Shown: one piece after another, positions 54,951 through 63,022 of the stretch | Layout: each line of letters starts with the position of its first letter | Position numbering within the stretch: position 1 is the first letter of the stretch | Assembly (NCBI RefSeq): GCF_025211055.1 | Contig: NZ_JAOARO010000086.1 | Coordinates: 1 to 64,000, forward strand | Origin: Vallitalea sp. | Lineage (GTDB): Bacteria > Bacillota > Clostridia > Lachnospirales > Vallitaleaceae | Direction: 5' to 3' | DNA: 64,000 nt | Program-made: the position numbers and the translations under genes | The notes under the pieces: model-generated | What the model was told of the DNA's origin: nothing | The model's input: the letters and a program-made list of their open reading frames with translations, nothing else | The model's database searches: none

Positions 54951-56398
54951 TAAATTTCCTCCTTGTTTTTTATCAGTTGTCTTTTCACTCGTCCTTGATG
55001 GATTTCTAAAATATAGTCAGCGCATTGTTCAATTAATTCTATATCGTGGGTAATAACTATTAAGCAATCCACTTTTTCCTTTAAATCTTTCAAAATCAAG
55101 GATACATTCAGCATATTTTTATAATCTAATCCACTTGTGGGTTCATCAAATACCAATATTTTTTTGTCTAAAAATAATGCACAGGCAATTGCCAATCTTT
55201 GTTTTTGCCCGCCCGATAATGCCAAAGGATGACTTTCTACATAGTCAATAAGGTGAAGCTTGGTAAGTATTTCCTTTGCCTTTGCAATTTCCTCATCAGT
55301 TTCCTCTGTTAAATCAACTAATTCGTCCAATACAGATTCTGAATACAACTGACAATTTACATCCTGCATAACCATATAGCTTTGCTTCATGCAGTCCTTC
55401 TTTTTAGCTTTTTTGCCATTTAATATAAAGTGATTTGTCTTATCAATACCTACAAGAGCACGAACAAAACTTGATTTGCCTGCTCCGTTACCTCCGACAA
55501 TTGCCACTACCTTATGTTTGGGTAGTTTTAGATCTGTAATATCAACTGCTACTTTATTGGGATAGGTAACAAGCAATTCGTTGATACAAATGCTATCTTC
55601 TATTTTTCTTTCCACTTTTTCATAATAACTTTTGCAAAGCTTGTCAATAGAATTGGCATAAAAGCTCCTAAGCCCATGTGTTTTTTGATCACATTGATTC
55701 ATAAATTCTTCTTTTTCTTGATCAAATACTATGCGTCCCTGTTGCATGTAAATTACTCGGTCACATACCTCTAATGCATAATATAATCTGTGTTCTGCAA
55801 TTAAAATGGTATTTCCAAGTTTTCTTAATTCAAGTAAAATGTTTTTTAGTTTCTTTATACTTTTTGGATCTAAATTAGAACTGGGTTCGTCCAGTAAATA
55901 AATAGATGGTTGGCTCATAGTCACAGAAGCACATGCTATCTGTTGTTTTTCTCCACCAGATAGTTGTAAAATGTTTCGATTCATCAAATCTTCTATAGAG
56001 AATAGTGCTACTGTTTCATTAAATCTGTCTTTAATTTTTTCTATAGGAACTCTATGATTTGCAGCACCAAAACATATTTCATCCGAAGTATTCAGATGAA
56101 AAAATTGAGATTTTGGATTTTGGAAAACCGAACCAACAAACACTGACCTTTCAGCAATACTTAAGGTATCTGCTCTCTGATCTTGTAATAGGATTTCTCC
56201 CTCCACAGTTCCATGTGTAAATTCAGGGATAATACCATTGATTAACTGCAAAAGTGTTGACTTTCCGCACCCTGAAGCTCCTGTAAATAACACACATTCT
56301 CCTTTCTTAATAGAAATATTAATATCTTTTAAAATTAGTTCCTCAGGTTTTTCATCTGGGCTATGGTAAGAAAAATTTACATGTTTAAACTGTATCAT
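54950..56398 (-). CDS. Fused ECF transporter ATPase (EcfA-EcfA')
   Basis: A 482-residue protein with two complete CbiO-type ATPase domains. The first has GASGCGKST, LSGGEKQQIACA and LDEPSSNLDPKS. The second has GGNGAGKSS, LSGGQKQRLAIA and FDEPTSGLDYKN. Fusion of the two ECF ATPases is typical of the dedicated modules found with MptD/Trep_Strep S components. Start ATG 56398 overlaps the EcfT stop (ATGA); the frame from 56446 would lie inside EcfT. Supplies ATP hydrolysis to the adjacent EcfT and S component. Confidence 0.92.
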   Translation of the reverse strand: MIQFKHVNFSYHSPDEKPEELILKDINISIKKGECVLFTGASGCGKSTLLQLINGIIPEFTHGTVEGEILLQDQRADTLSIAERSVFVGSVFQNPKSQFFHLNTSDEICFGAANHRVPIEKIKDRFNETVALFSIEDLMNRNILQLSGGEKQQIACASVTMSQPSIYLLDEPSSNLDPKSIKKLKNILLELRKLGNTILIAEHRLYYALEVCDRVIYMQQGRIVFDQEKEEFMNQCDQKTHGLRSFYANSIDKLCKSYYEKVERKIEDSICINELLVTYPNKVAVDITDLKLPKHKVVAIVGGNGAGKSSFVRALVGIDKTNHFILNGKKAKKKDCMKQSYMVMQDVNCQLYSESVLDELVDLTEETDEEIAKAKEILTKLHLIDYVESHPLALSGGQKQRLAIACALFLDKKILVFDEPTSGLDYKNMLNVSLILKDLKEKVDCLIVITHDIELIEQCADYILEIHQGRVKRQLIKNKEEI

Positions 56399-57072
56399 AA
56401 AGCTATCAACCCCCTTCTCATACAAATAAGTGTTACTATCACACATAAGCTGATAATATCAAGTAAACCACATTTAGATTTTTTTAATGGAGTTGCCTGT
56501 GGATATAGACCCATTCCTCTTGTATAGGCAGATGCACTCAATTCATCTCCAATTTTAATGCAATTAAACAAAAGTGGTACATAGATATGTTCCACTAATT
56601 TTATGGGATTTTTACTTACTCCTTTAAGTTTCATGGCTGCTTTAATATTTCTCACCTCACTGTGTAGTGAGGGTAAAAAACGAAATATGACCAATAAAAT
56701 CAGTATGAATTTATTGGGGACTTTAAACTTTTGTAATGTCGCCTGTAAATCGCTAATCTGTGTAGTTGTAAATGTTAGTATTGCATAAATAAACAACGGC
56801 ATAAAAAGTAGTAGGGGGTATATTACAAGTCCCCAGGCAGATACCACTGCCTTAGGGGCAAAGCTTATAAGATAATTTACCAATGAATATGTAAGATATG
56901 CAATTCCTGTTTTATATGCTGTACCATGTTTTCCTAAGAGGAATATCAAAAAAATTGCATACCAAGTAGCAACAGTAAGATAGATTGGGTCCCCGTAACT
57001 AAATAGCAAAATATTAACTAAAAGTATTAAGATGATTTTTGTTATTGGATTCATGGAAAACATCAGTTTCAT
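56395..57072 (-). CDS. ECF transporter transmembrane protein EcfT
   Basis: A 225-residue membrane protein with about five helices and the EcfT coupling motifs of the Ala-Arg-Gly type, RNIKAAMKLKG and ELSASAYTRGMG. These couple helices bind the two ATPase domains next door. Start ATG 57072, two bases beyond the S-component stop, was chosen because the longer frame from 57129 lies inside that gene. Confidence 0.9.
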   Translation of the reverse strand: MKLMFSMNPITKIILILLVNILLFSYGDPIYLTVATWYAIFLIFLLGKHGTAYKTGIAYLTYSLVNYLISFAPKAVVSAWGLVIYPLLLFMPLFIYAILTFTTTQISDLQATLQKFKVPNKFILILLVIFRFLPSLHSEVRNIKAAMKLKGVSKNPIKLVEHIYVPLLFNCIKIGDELSASAYTRGMGLYPQATPLKKSKCGLLDIISLCVIVTLICMRRGLIAL

Positions 57073-57073
57073 A

Positions 57074-57679
57074 TTAGATAATCCCTGCCTTCTTGAAATG
57101 CTTTTTAAACATTCCCTTTGCAAATACAATGCTGATTATAGCAGCTACAGCGATAGCAGCTAATACAATTACAAACGATAATGGTGTTGATAATTTAGAG
57201 ACACCATCAACCCACTCTTGTGTATAACCACCATTTAAAGATAGCTCTGCTGCAAAATCTTTAAAGAACCAGAAAGAACCACTCTCACCCATAGTCCAAA
57301 AAGATACTACAAAATAGCTGATTGCATTCAGTTTGAAGTTCTTATAGCCACCTGCTTTTGCAATCAATTCTGCGGCAATAAAGATTATCATATTCACTAA
57401 GAAACAAAAAACATTACCATACACTAAGAGGCCAACAAATGCAGAGCAAATAACGCCTAAGATGGTAATTGCAAGAGGTTTACCTACCTTTGCCAAATAC
57501 AGCAAATAGACAGGTGCATATAGCAATGCACAAATTGGAGACACCATAATTTGAAGAATTGGTAAAAAGGCACATCCTGATACTATAACAGTAATTGCTA
57601 AAAATATTGCAGTAAAAATACCCACAAAAATGAAATCTTTTCCTTGAAGCTTATTGTTTTTTACACATTGGTTTATCAT
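57074..57679 (-). CDS. MptD/Trep_Strep-type ECF S component
   Basis: A 201-residue hydrophobic protein with about six helices, resembling the MptD (Trep_Strep, TIGR02185) group of ECF S components. These bind the substrate and are known next to EcfT, double EcfA and ABC pairs. Lines such as FIFVGIFTAIFLAITVIVSG and SPICALLYAPVYLLYLAKVGK fit this group. The substrate is unknown. AGGAGAAAATT precedes the ATG. First gene of the five-gene operon, downstream of the TetR regulator. Confidence 0.85.
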   Translation of the reverse strand: MINQCVKNNKLQGKDFIFVGIFTAIFLAITVIVSGCAFLPILQIMVSPICALLYAPVYLLYLAKVGKPLAITILGVICSAFVGLLVYGNVFCFLVNMIIFIAAELIAKAGGYKNFKLNAISYFVVSFWTMGESGSFWFFKDFAAELSLNGGYTQEWVDGVSKLSTPLSFVIVLAAIAVAAIISIVFAKGMFKKHFKKAGII

Positions 57680-57795
57680 AATTTTCTCCTAGTATAATAT
57701 AAAAGTAGTAGTTTTTAGAGTTCCTCTCCAAGAACTATGTTGTACTGTTAGGGTACTGCTGATTGGTGAAATCCTCCTTATAAATGTATATATAT

Positions 57796-57811
57796 GTTAG
57801 GTGTGTCTAAC
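57796..57811. promoter_or_regulatory. Possible TetR operator before the ECF operon
   Basis: GTTAG-6-CTAAC, with an outer ATG/CAT partial match, lies just after the tetR stop and upstream of the S-component gene. It differs from the palindrome at the tetR promoter, so it may or may not bind the same protein. Confidence 0.3.
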
Positions 57812-57833
57812 TCATATTTCTGAAAAAAGGGAT

Positions 57834-58454
57834 TTATTCAATCCCTAACAATCTAACCCATCCACCCCAATAAAATTGTTGTAAGGTGTGCATATGCTCC
57901 ATGGCAATATTACGTGGTAGATCATGCTTAACTGTTTCAAAAATTCCTGAAAAAAGAGTATTCGCTAAAATATGTGACATTAAAGGAGCGATATTACTTT
58001 TGAGCATTCCACTTTTTTTTAAAGTTGTAATAAAGCGATTAGTGGATTCTTCTTCAATTTCAATTAGAAGCTCAATATAAGTTTCATATTTTGTTCCCTC
58101 TGAAGCACTGCAAATCAATTGAAAGACATCATAATTGTCATAAATATAATCTACCATCCAATCAAATTCATTAGCAGACATCTCAGGAACACTTTTTACT
58201 TGAACATCTTCTGAATATGATGAAATGTTTAGTGAAGTTTCTTTAAACTGTTTTAATAGCATTTCAGTGGGTTCTTTTACCAGAGCATCAAATATTGCAG
58301 ATTTATCTTTGTAATAACGATAAATCGCTCCTGTAGTACAGCCTAAAGATGTAGCAATACTTCGTACAGTAGTTTTATTATATCCATGCTCTAAAAACTC
58401 TTTTTTACTAATATTTAATATTTCTGATTTCAGTTCTTCGTTGACTGGCCTCAA
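57834..58454 (-). CDS. TetR/AcrR-family regulator
   Basis: A 206-residue TetR-type repressor. The N-terminal helix-turn-helix (about 10-55) has FLEHGYNKTTVRSIATSLGCTTGAIYRYYKDKSAIFDALV. The helical C-terminal part is a ligand pocket of unknown specificity. TTG start after AGGAGGTGTATC. It reads in the same direction as the ECF/ABC operon and probably regulates it and itself. A palindrome overlaps its -10. Confidence 0.9.
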   Translation of the reverse strand: MRPVNEELKSEILNISKKEFLEHGYNKTTVRSIATSLGCTTGAIYRYYKDKSAIFDALVKEPTEMLLKQFKETSLNISSYSEDVQVKSVPEMSANEFDWMVDYIYDNYDVFQLICSASEGTKYETYIELLIEIEEESTNRFITTLKKSGMLKSNIAPLMSHILANTLFSGIFETVKHDLPRNIAMEHMHTLQQFYWGGWVRLLGIE

Positions 58455-58472
58455 GATACACCTCCTAATCGT

Positions 58473-58823
58473 TTAAGATAACAATGTTATTTTAAAACCT
58501 TTATTGTGTTTTGTCAAGTATTTGCTAATAAAATAGCTTAAAATTATTAATAGATGTTTAATTCCAGAAGTATCAAAAATAGTCATAGAAGTTTTATCAG
58601 AATCAAACTTTGGCAAATCTGTCAGTAATATCAATAAGGTTATCAAATATCCATTGTAAGTCCAATTCTCTAGGTTCATTTGAAAACTTAGGAAAGTTAT
58701 TAATAAAGAATCAGTAGGAATAGAAAAAATCCTTTGAATTATAAGAGCCCGTTTGTCACTATTAAAATAATCTTGGCAATCAGAAAAAATTTCTGCCAAA
58801 GAAAGCTGATTATATGTTATCAT
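58473..58823 (-). pseudogene. Degenerate IS1182-type transposase
   Basis: A frame beginning MITYNQLSLAEIFSDCQDYFNSDK matches the start of IS1182-type transposases of Clostridia. It jumps directly to ALIIQRIFSIPTDSLLITFLSF, which normally lies about 70 residues into the protein, then loses similarity until KTSMTIFDTSGI, where the family continues for another ~250 residues. Internal deletions, a frame change and loss of the catalytic part make it inactive. It lies at the border of the G+C-richer island. Confidence 0.7.
58478..58517 (-). promoter_or_regulatory. tetR promoter with palindromic operator
   Basis: On the minus strand TTGACA (58517-58512) and TAAAAT (58494-58489) are separated by 17 bases. 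The palindrome ATAACAATGTTAT (58478-58490) abuts and overlaps the -10, a position suited to self-repression by the TetR protein. The promoter lies within the transposase remnant. Confidence 0.65.
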
Positions 58824-58941
58824 AAGTATATGACTTCTTTCGGGTTTTGGTAGATTTGTTTCTTGACAATTCAATTTTACCATAAATTGGTGAGGAGTTA
58901 TATTATTTTAAGGGAAAATATCTCGTATTTGTGCGACTTAT

Positions 58942-58958
58942 GGCGTTTCACAAACGCC
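58942..58958 (+). other. Hairpin in the asparaginase leader
   Basis: GGCGTTT-CAC-AAACGCC is a perfect 7-bp hairpin 36 bases before the ansA start. An outer TATCTC/GAGATA pair (around 58919 and 58968) could enclose it. It may be a leader RNA structure. Confidence 0.4.
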
Positions 58959-58993
58959 TATTCAATAGAGATAAATGAAAGGATGAGTTTCAG

Positions 58994-59986
58994 ATGAAAA
59001 AAGTAGCATTAATCTTTACAGGGGGAACGATATCCATGATGGTTGACGAAAGGCTGAAGGCAGCTATACCAGCACTATCTGATAAGGATATAATTTCAAA
59101 AGTGTCAGGTATAGAGAAGATGGCACAGATTGAAGTTATACACTATGGTGCTTATCCTGGACCTCATATTGTTCCAAACATGATGTTGGACATTGCAAGA
59201 GTTACTAATGAACTTCTAAGCAGAGATGATATAGCAGGAGTAGTAATTACACATGGTACAGATACCTTAGAGGAAACAGCATATTTTCTTGATCTTGTTA
59301 TTGACTCGGGAAAACCAGTTGTTGTAACAGGTTCTATGCGTAATGGTTCAGAACTAGGCTATGATGGACCAGCTAATCTGGCTGCTTCAATATGTACAGT
59401 TTGCTCTGAAGAATCTAAGAACAAGGGTGTATTGGTAGTAATGAATAATCAAGTAAATGCAGCAGATGAAGTAACTAAAACTCATACATTAAGTCTTGAC
59501 ACATTTCAGAGTATGGACTTTGGTCCTCTAGGCATTGTAGATTCTGACCAAGTTATCTATTACAGAAACAGAAAAAACGCTTTTAAGATTGTTACAAAAA
59601 AAATTGAAAATAGGGTTGCTCTCATTAAAGCTGTAGCTGGTCTTGGTTCAGAATTTATTGATTATCTTGTCGATAATGATTATAAAGGTATCGTTATAGA
59701 AGCTCTAGGTAGAGGGAATCTACCGCCAACCATGTTGGAAGGTATAAGGAGAGCAATTCTCATGAATATCCCAGTGGTCATAGTATCAAGGTGCTCAAAA
59801 GGAAGGGTACTGGATTCATATGGATACCAAGGAGGAGGAAGACAGTTAAGGGATATGGGAGTAATACTCGGAGATAATCTATCAGGACAAAAGGCAAGAA
59901 TCAAACTAATGATAGTACTTGGAGTGACTAAAGATGTAGGTGAAGTAAGACAAATTTTTGAAAAGGATTTATACAAAAAAATATAA
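58994..59986 (+). CDS. ansA: L-asparaginase, type I-like
   Basis: A 330-residue asparaginase that hydrolyses asparagine to aspartate and ammonia. Both catalytic threonine motifs are present: FTGGTISM (about 9-16) and HGTDTLEET (about 88-96), with GSMRNGSELGYDGPANL between them. No signal peptide, so it is cytosolic. The start follows GAAAGGATGAG. Monocistronic, with a terminator after the stop. Confidence 0.93.
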   Translation: MKKVALIFTGGTISMMVDERLKAAIPALSDKDIISKVSGIEKMAQIEVIHYGAYPGPHIVPNMMLDIARVTNELLSRDDIAGVVITHGTDTLEETAYFLDLVIDSGKPVVVTGSMRNGSELGYDGPANLAASICTVCSEESKNKGVLVVMNNQVNAADEVTKTHTLSLDTFQSMDFGPLGIVDSDQVIYYRNRKNAFKIVTKKIENRVALIKAVAGLGSEFIDYLVDNDYKGIVIEALGRGNLPPTMLEGIRRAILMNIPVVIVSRCSKGRVLDSYGYQGGGRQLRDMGVILGDNLSGQKARIKLMIVLGVTKDVGEVRQIFEKDLYKKI

Positions 59987-60004
59987 TAAAAGTGTTAAAA
60001 AATG

Positions 60005-60043
60005 AGGCTGTGCAAAAACTAGCTTTATTAGTTTGGCCTTTTT
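60005..60043 (+). terminator. Terminator after ansA
   Basis: AGGC/GCCT and AAACTA/TAGTTT form a two-part stem, followed by TTTTTG, 19 bases after the ansA stop. Confidence 0.75.
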
Positions 60044-60150
60044 GTATATAATTAAAAGGGACATAAATTGATGAAAATATTAGTTGTATAATACTACTAA
60101 TAAAAATAGGCAAATTATTGAAAGTTTATGCACACTTATTTTTGGGTTAA

Positions 60151-60280
60151 TGCTATAATTATTATTGTAAAACCCCCCAATACAATATATATAAATAATA
60201 AAGTTTTTGCTACACCCCATAAGAACAAATACCTTCTCCTTAAAGAAAAAAGACAGCCGATCGGTAGGCTGTCTTTTTTG
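60151..60280 (+). ncRNA. Candidate small RNA with C-rich anti-Shine-Dalgarno segments
   Basis: TGC-TATAAT (60151-60159) could start an RNA near 60166 that ends at a strong intrinsic terminator (AGACAGCC/GGCTGTCT, loop GATCGGTA, then six T) near 60280. The ~115 bases have no ORF. They carry ACCCCCCAA, ACACCCCAT and ACCTTCTCCTT, single-stranded C-rich segments like those Gram-positive regulatory RNAs use to pair with ribosome binding sites. No gene ends at this terminator. Existence of the RNA is inference. Confidence 0.45.
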
Positions 60281-60464
60281 TTTTATTAGAAAGTTTCTAC
60301 AGCAAGACGTGACGTAGGAACTTTGCTTATATACTATGAAATCTTTACAGATATTTGGGAAGAATATAGTTAAGATAAGTTATTAAGATGACAATTATTA
60401 ATTAAACTATATTAACTTGTATAACTTATATTATTAACGAATATAGTGTATAGAGGTGATGTTA

Positions 60465-60689
60465 GTGAGAACTTATTATAAAAGCTGTTTTTTAAAAAGA
60501 AATAATTTTATAAAATTAATATTAAATGCTAATAATAAAAAAGTGATTGAAATAGGAAATGATGTAAGAAGTAATGTAATAGTTTATATAAATACAGATG
60601 TTTTTAATTCAAAAAAAGAAGCTATAACAAAATATAATAATAGAATTGATTACTTATATAATTGGGGATATGATATCGTTGAGGATTAG
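60465..60689 (+). CDS. Small hypothetical protein
   Basis: A 74-residue basic protein that I do not recognise. GAGGTGAT, an exact eight-base match to the 16S rRNA anti-Shine-Dalgarno, is spaced for the GTG at 60465, which I take as the start. The sequence (RTYYKSCFLKRNNFIKLIL, KKEAITKYNNRIDYLYNWGYDIVED) has alternating strands and one helix and no cysteine pairs. The amylase gene follows 38 bases after the stop, so it could be cotranscribed. Confidence 0.6.
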   Translation: MRTYYKSCFLKRNNFIKLILNANNKKVIEIGNDVRSNVIVYINTDVFNSKKEAITKYNNRIDYLYNWGYDIVED

Positions 60690-60727
60690 TTCTAGAAAGA
60701 TTAAATAAGGAGGTTTGGCTTAATCCT

Positions 60728-62830
60728 ATGTTACATAAGACTTTTAAAGAACTTTCATTAGCACAAAAGTTATTGCTATATATGAATAATAATAAACCAA
60801 TACTAGATGAAAGAGCAGTTTTTAGTGGTGGAACCAAGGAATATAGAATACCTTCTGAACCAGAAGCTAATAAACCGGTAAAAGTTAGGTTAAGAACCAA
60901 GAAGGACAATATAGATAAAGCTTTTGTAATCTATAATGGTAATAGACTTGAATTATATATTGATGAAACTGATGAACTATTTGATTATTATGCTGGAGAA
61001 ATCAAACTTGAAGAAAAGACTGTAGAATATTATTTTGAAATAAACATCGGTAATTTTAGATGTTATTATAATAAAAGAGGTATCAGCCGTGAACCTAATA
61101 CCCATTTCAATTATAGAATATCACCTGGATTCAAAACTCCTGACTGGGCAAAAGGAGCAGTGTTTTATCAAATTTTTGTTGATAGATTCTATAATGGTGA
61201 TGAAAGTAATGATGTTGTAGATAATGAATATTTGTATGTAGGTAATTTTACAAGAAAAATAAATGATTGGTATAAGTACCCAGATGCCGATAGTGTAAGA
61301 GATTTCTATGGTGGGGATATTAAGGGGATTATTGATAAACTTGATTATCTAAGTGATTTAGGTGTTGACGTATTATATCTTAACCCTATTTTTGTTTCAC
61401 CATCTAATCATAAATATGACACCCAAGATTATGACTATGTTGATCCTCATTTAGGTGTTATAGTAAATGATGGAGAGGAAGTTCTTAATAATGATAATCT
61501 ATATAATGAATATGCCACAAAATATATAATGAGAACTACTAATAAAGAGAATCTGGAAGCTAGTAATCAATTATTAGTAGAATTGATTGAACAAGTACAT
61601 TCAAGAGGTATGAAACTTATTCTTGATGGAGTTTTTAATCATTGTGGGTCATTCAATAAATGGCTAGATAGAGAGAATATATATAAGAATCAAACGGAAT
61701 ACGATATAGGGGCGTATGAATCAAAAAACAGTCCTTATACTAGGTTTTTTCATTTCCACTGTAGATGTGAATGGCCAAACAATACTAATTATGATGGCTG
61801 GTGGGGCTATGAAACTTTACCCAAACTTAATTATGAAGGTTCTAAAGTATTATATAACTATATAATGAACATAGCTAAAAAATGGGTTAGTCCACCGTAT
61901 AATGCTGATGGATGGAGATTGGATGTGGCAGCAGATCTTGGGTATTCCCAACAGTTTAATCATATGTTTTGGAGAGATTTTAGAAGAGCTGTAAAATCGG
62001 CTAAGGAAGATGCTATTATTCTAGCTGAGCATTATGATGATTCAAGGGATTGGCTTTTAGGAGACCAATGGGATACAATTATGAACTATGATGCATTTAT
62101 GGAACCTGTCACATGGTTTTTAACAGGTCTAGAAAAACATAGTGATGAATATAAAGGAGAATTGCTTAATAATCATATAGCTTTTTTTGATACCATGACT
62201 CATAATATGCAAAGCTTTTTAACTGGCTCGTTATTGACTGCCATGAATGAATTATCTAATCATGACCATTCAAGATTTATGACTAGAACTAATCATATGG
62301 TAGGTAGAACAAACAATCTTGGACCAGAGAAGGCTAATGAGAATATTAATAAAGGCATTATGAAAGAGGCAGTAGTAATTCAGATGACTTGGCAGGGAGC
62401 GCCGACTATATATTATGGAGATGAAGCAGGTCTATGTGGATGGACTGATCCTGATAATAGAAGAGCATTTCCATGGGGAAAAGAGGATGAAGAGTTACTT
62501 TCATTCCACAAAGAAATAATATCCATTCATAAGAGATATCAAGCCCTTAGGACGGGTTCATTGAAATATCTATATGGAGAATGGGGAATCATTAGTTATG
62601 GAAGATGGGATGACAATGATAAATTAGCAATTGCAGTTAATAATAATGATGAAGAAAGAAGCTTCAATATTCCTGTATGGGAATTAGGTATAACAGATTC
62701 TCAGACAATGGAAAGAGTTATACTTACGACTGGGGATAGCTTCAATACAGATAAAGAAAAATATGAAGTGAAAAGAGGAAAAATAAGATTAACTTTACCA
62801 AAATATAGTGCTATAATTATATATGGTTAG
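60728..62830 (+). CDS. GH13 alpha-amylase family enzyme (neopullulanase/cyclomaltodextrinase type)
   Basis: A 700-residue intracellular GH13 enzyme without a signal peptide. An N-terminal beta domain (about 20-130), as in neopullulanases and maltogenic amylases, precedes the barrel. Barrel motifs are VLYLNPIF, LDGVFNHCG, DGWRLDVAADL (nucleophile Asp near 398), ILAEHYDD (acid Glu near 433) and LSNHDHSRF (Asp near 511). It probably opens or shortens maltodextrins or cyclodextrins, or degrades glycogen made by GlgC/GlgD. AAGGAGG is 13 bases before ATG 60728. Confidence 0.9.
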   Translation: MLHKTFKELSLAQKLLLYMNNNKPILDERAVFSGGTKEYRIPSEPEANKPVKVRLRTKKDNIDKAFVIYNGNRLELYIDETDELFDYYAGEIKLEEKTVEYYFEINIGNFRCYYNKRGISREPNTHFNYRISPGFKTPDWAKGAVFYQIFVDRFYNGDESNDVVDNEYLYVGNFTRKINDWYKYPDADSVRDFYGGDIKGIIDKLDYLSDLGVDVLYLNPIFVSPSNHKYDTQDYDYVDPHLGVIVNDGEEVLNNDNLYNEYATKYIMRTTNKENLEASNQLLVELIEQVHSRGMKLILDGVFNHCGSFNKWLDRENIYKNQTEYDIGAYESKNSPYTRFFHFHCRCEWPNNTNYDGWWGYETLPKLNYEGSKVLYNYIMNIAKKWVSPPYNADGWRLDVAADLGYSQQFNHMFWRDFRRAVKSAKEDAIILAEHYDDSRDWLLGDQWDTIMNYDAFMEPVTWFLTGLEKHSDEYKGELLNNHIAFFDTMTHNMQSFLTGSLLTAMNELSNHDHSRFMTRTNHMVGRTNNLGPEKANENINKGIMKEAVVIQMTWQGAPTIYYGDEAGLCGWTDPDNRRAFPWGKEDEELLSFHKEIISIHKRYQALRTGSLKYLYGEWGIISYGRWDDNDKLAIAVNNNDEERSFNIPVWELGITDSQTMERVILTTGDSFNTDKEKYEVKRGKIRLTLPKYSAIIIYG

Positions 62831-62877
62831 TAAAATAGGAAGGACCAGTTAAGTAATACATATGGTTAATAACTTCC

Positions 62878-62965
62878 GTAAGATAGACTCTATTCAGTTA
62901 TTTGGATTCTGAAACATTATGTTTAATAAGAATCTGTAAATGCAGCTGAATAGAGTCTATCTTAC
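62878..62965. repeat. Nested hairpin with 20-bp perfect arms
   Basis: The arms at 62878-62897 (begins GTAAGATAGACTC) and 62946-62965 are perfectly inverted over 20 bases. The 48-base loop holds a second stem GATTCT/AGAATC and a third AAACAT/ATGTTT around one base. No T run follows, so it is not a typical terminator. It lies between the amylase and the two-component genes. Confidence 0.8.
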
Positions 62966-62990
62966 TAATATATTAAGGAGTGTATTATTA

Positions 62991-63011
62991 ATGGGTCTTT
63001 TTAATATATAG
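62991..63011 (+). CDS. Possible six-codon leader ORF
   Basis: AAGGAG (62975-62980) is ten bases before ATG 62991, which encodes MGLFNI and stops at TAG directly before the GGAGG of the response regulator gene. Such a short frame may be chance or a translational leader. Confidence 0.2.
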   Translation: MGLFNI

Positions 63012-63022
63012 GAGGACTATTC

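Larger units (their letters stand above)
59987..60464. other. Intergenic region with candidate small RNA
   Basis: A 478-base gap holding the ansA terminator, an extended -10 followed by a C-rich stretch and an orphan terminator (candidate RNA at 60166-60280), and AT-rich bases before the 77-codon frame. Confidence 0.65.

Noticed and set aside
57740-57775. Second gene start between tetR and the S-component gene
   Set aside because: AAGGAGGATTTC on the minus strand looks like a ribosome binding site, but no ATG, GTG or TTG follows in a usable frame.
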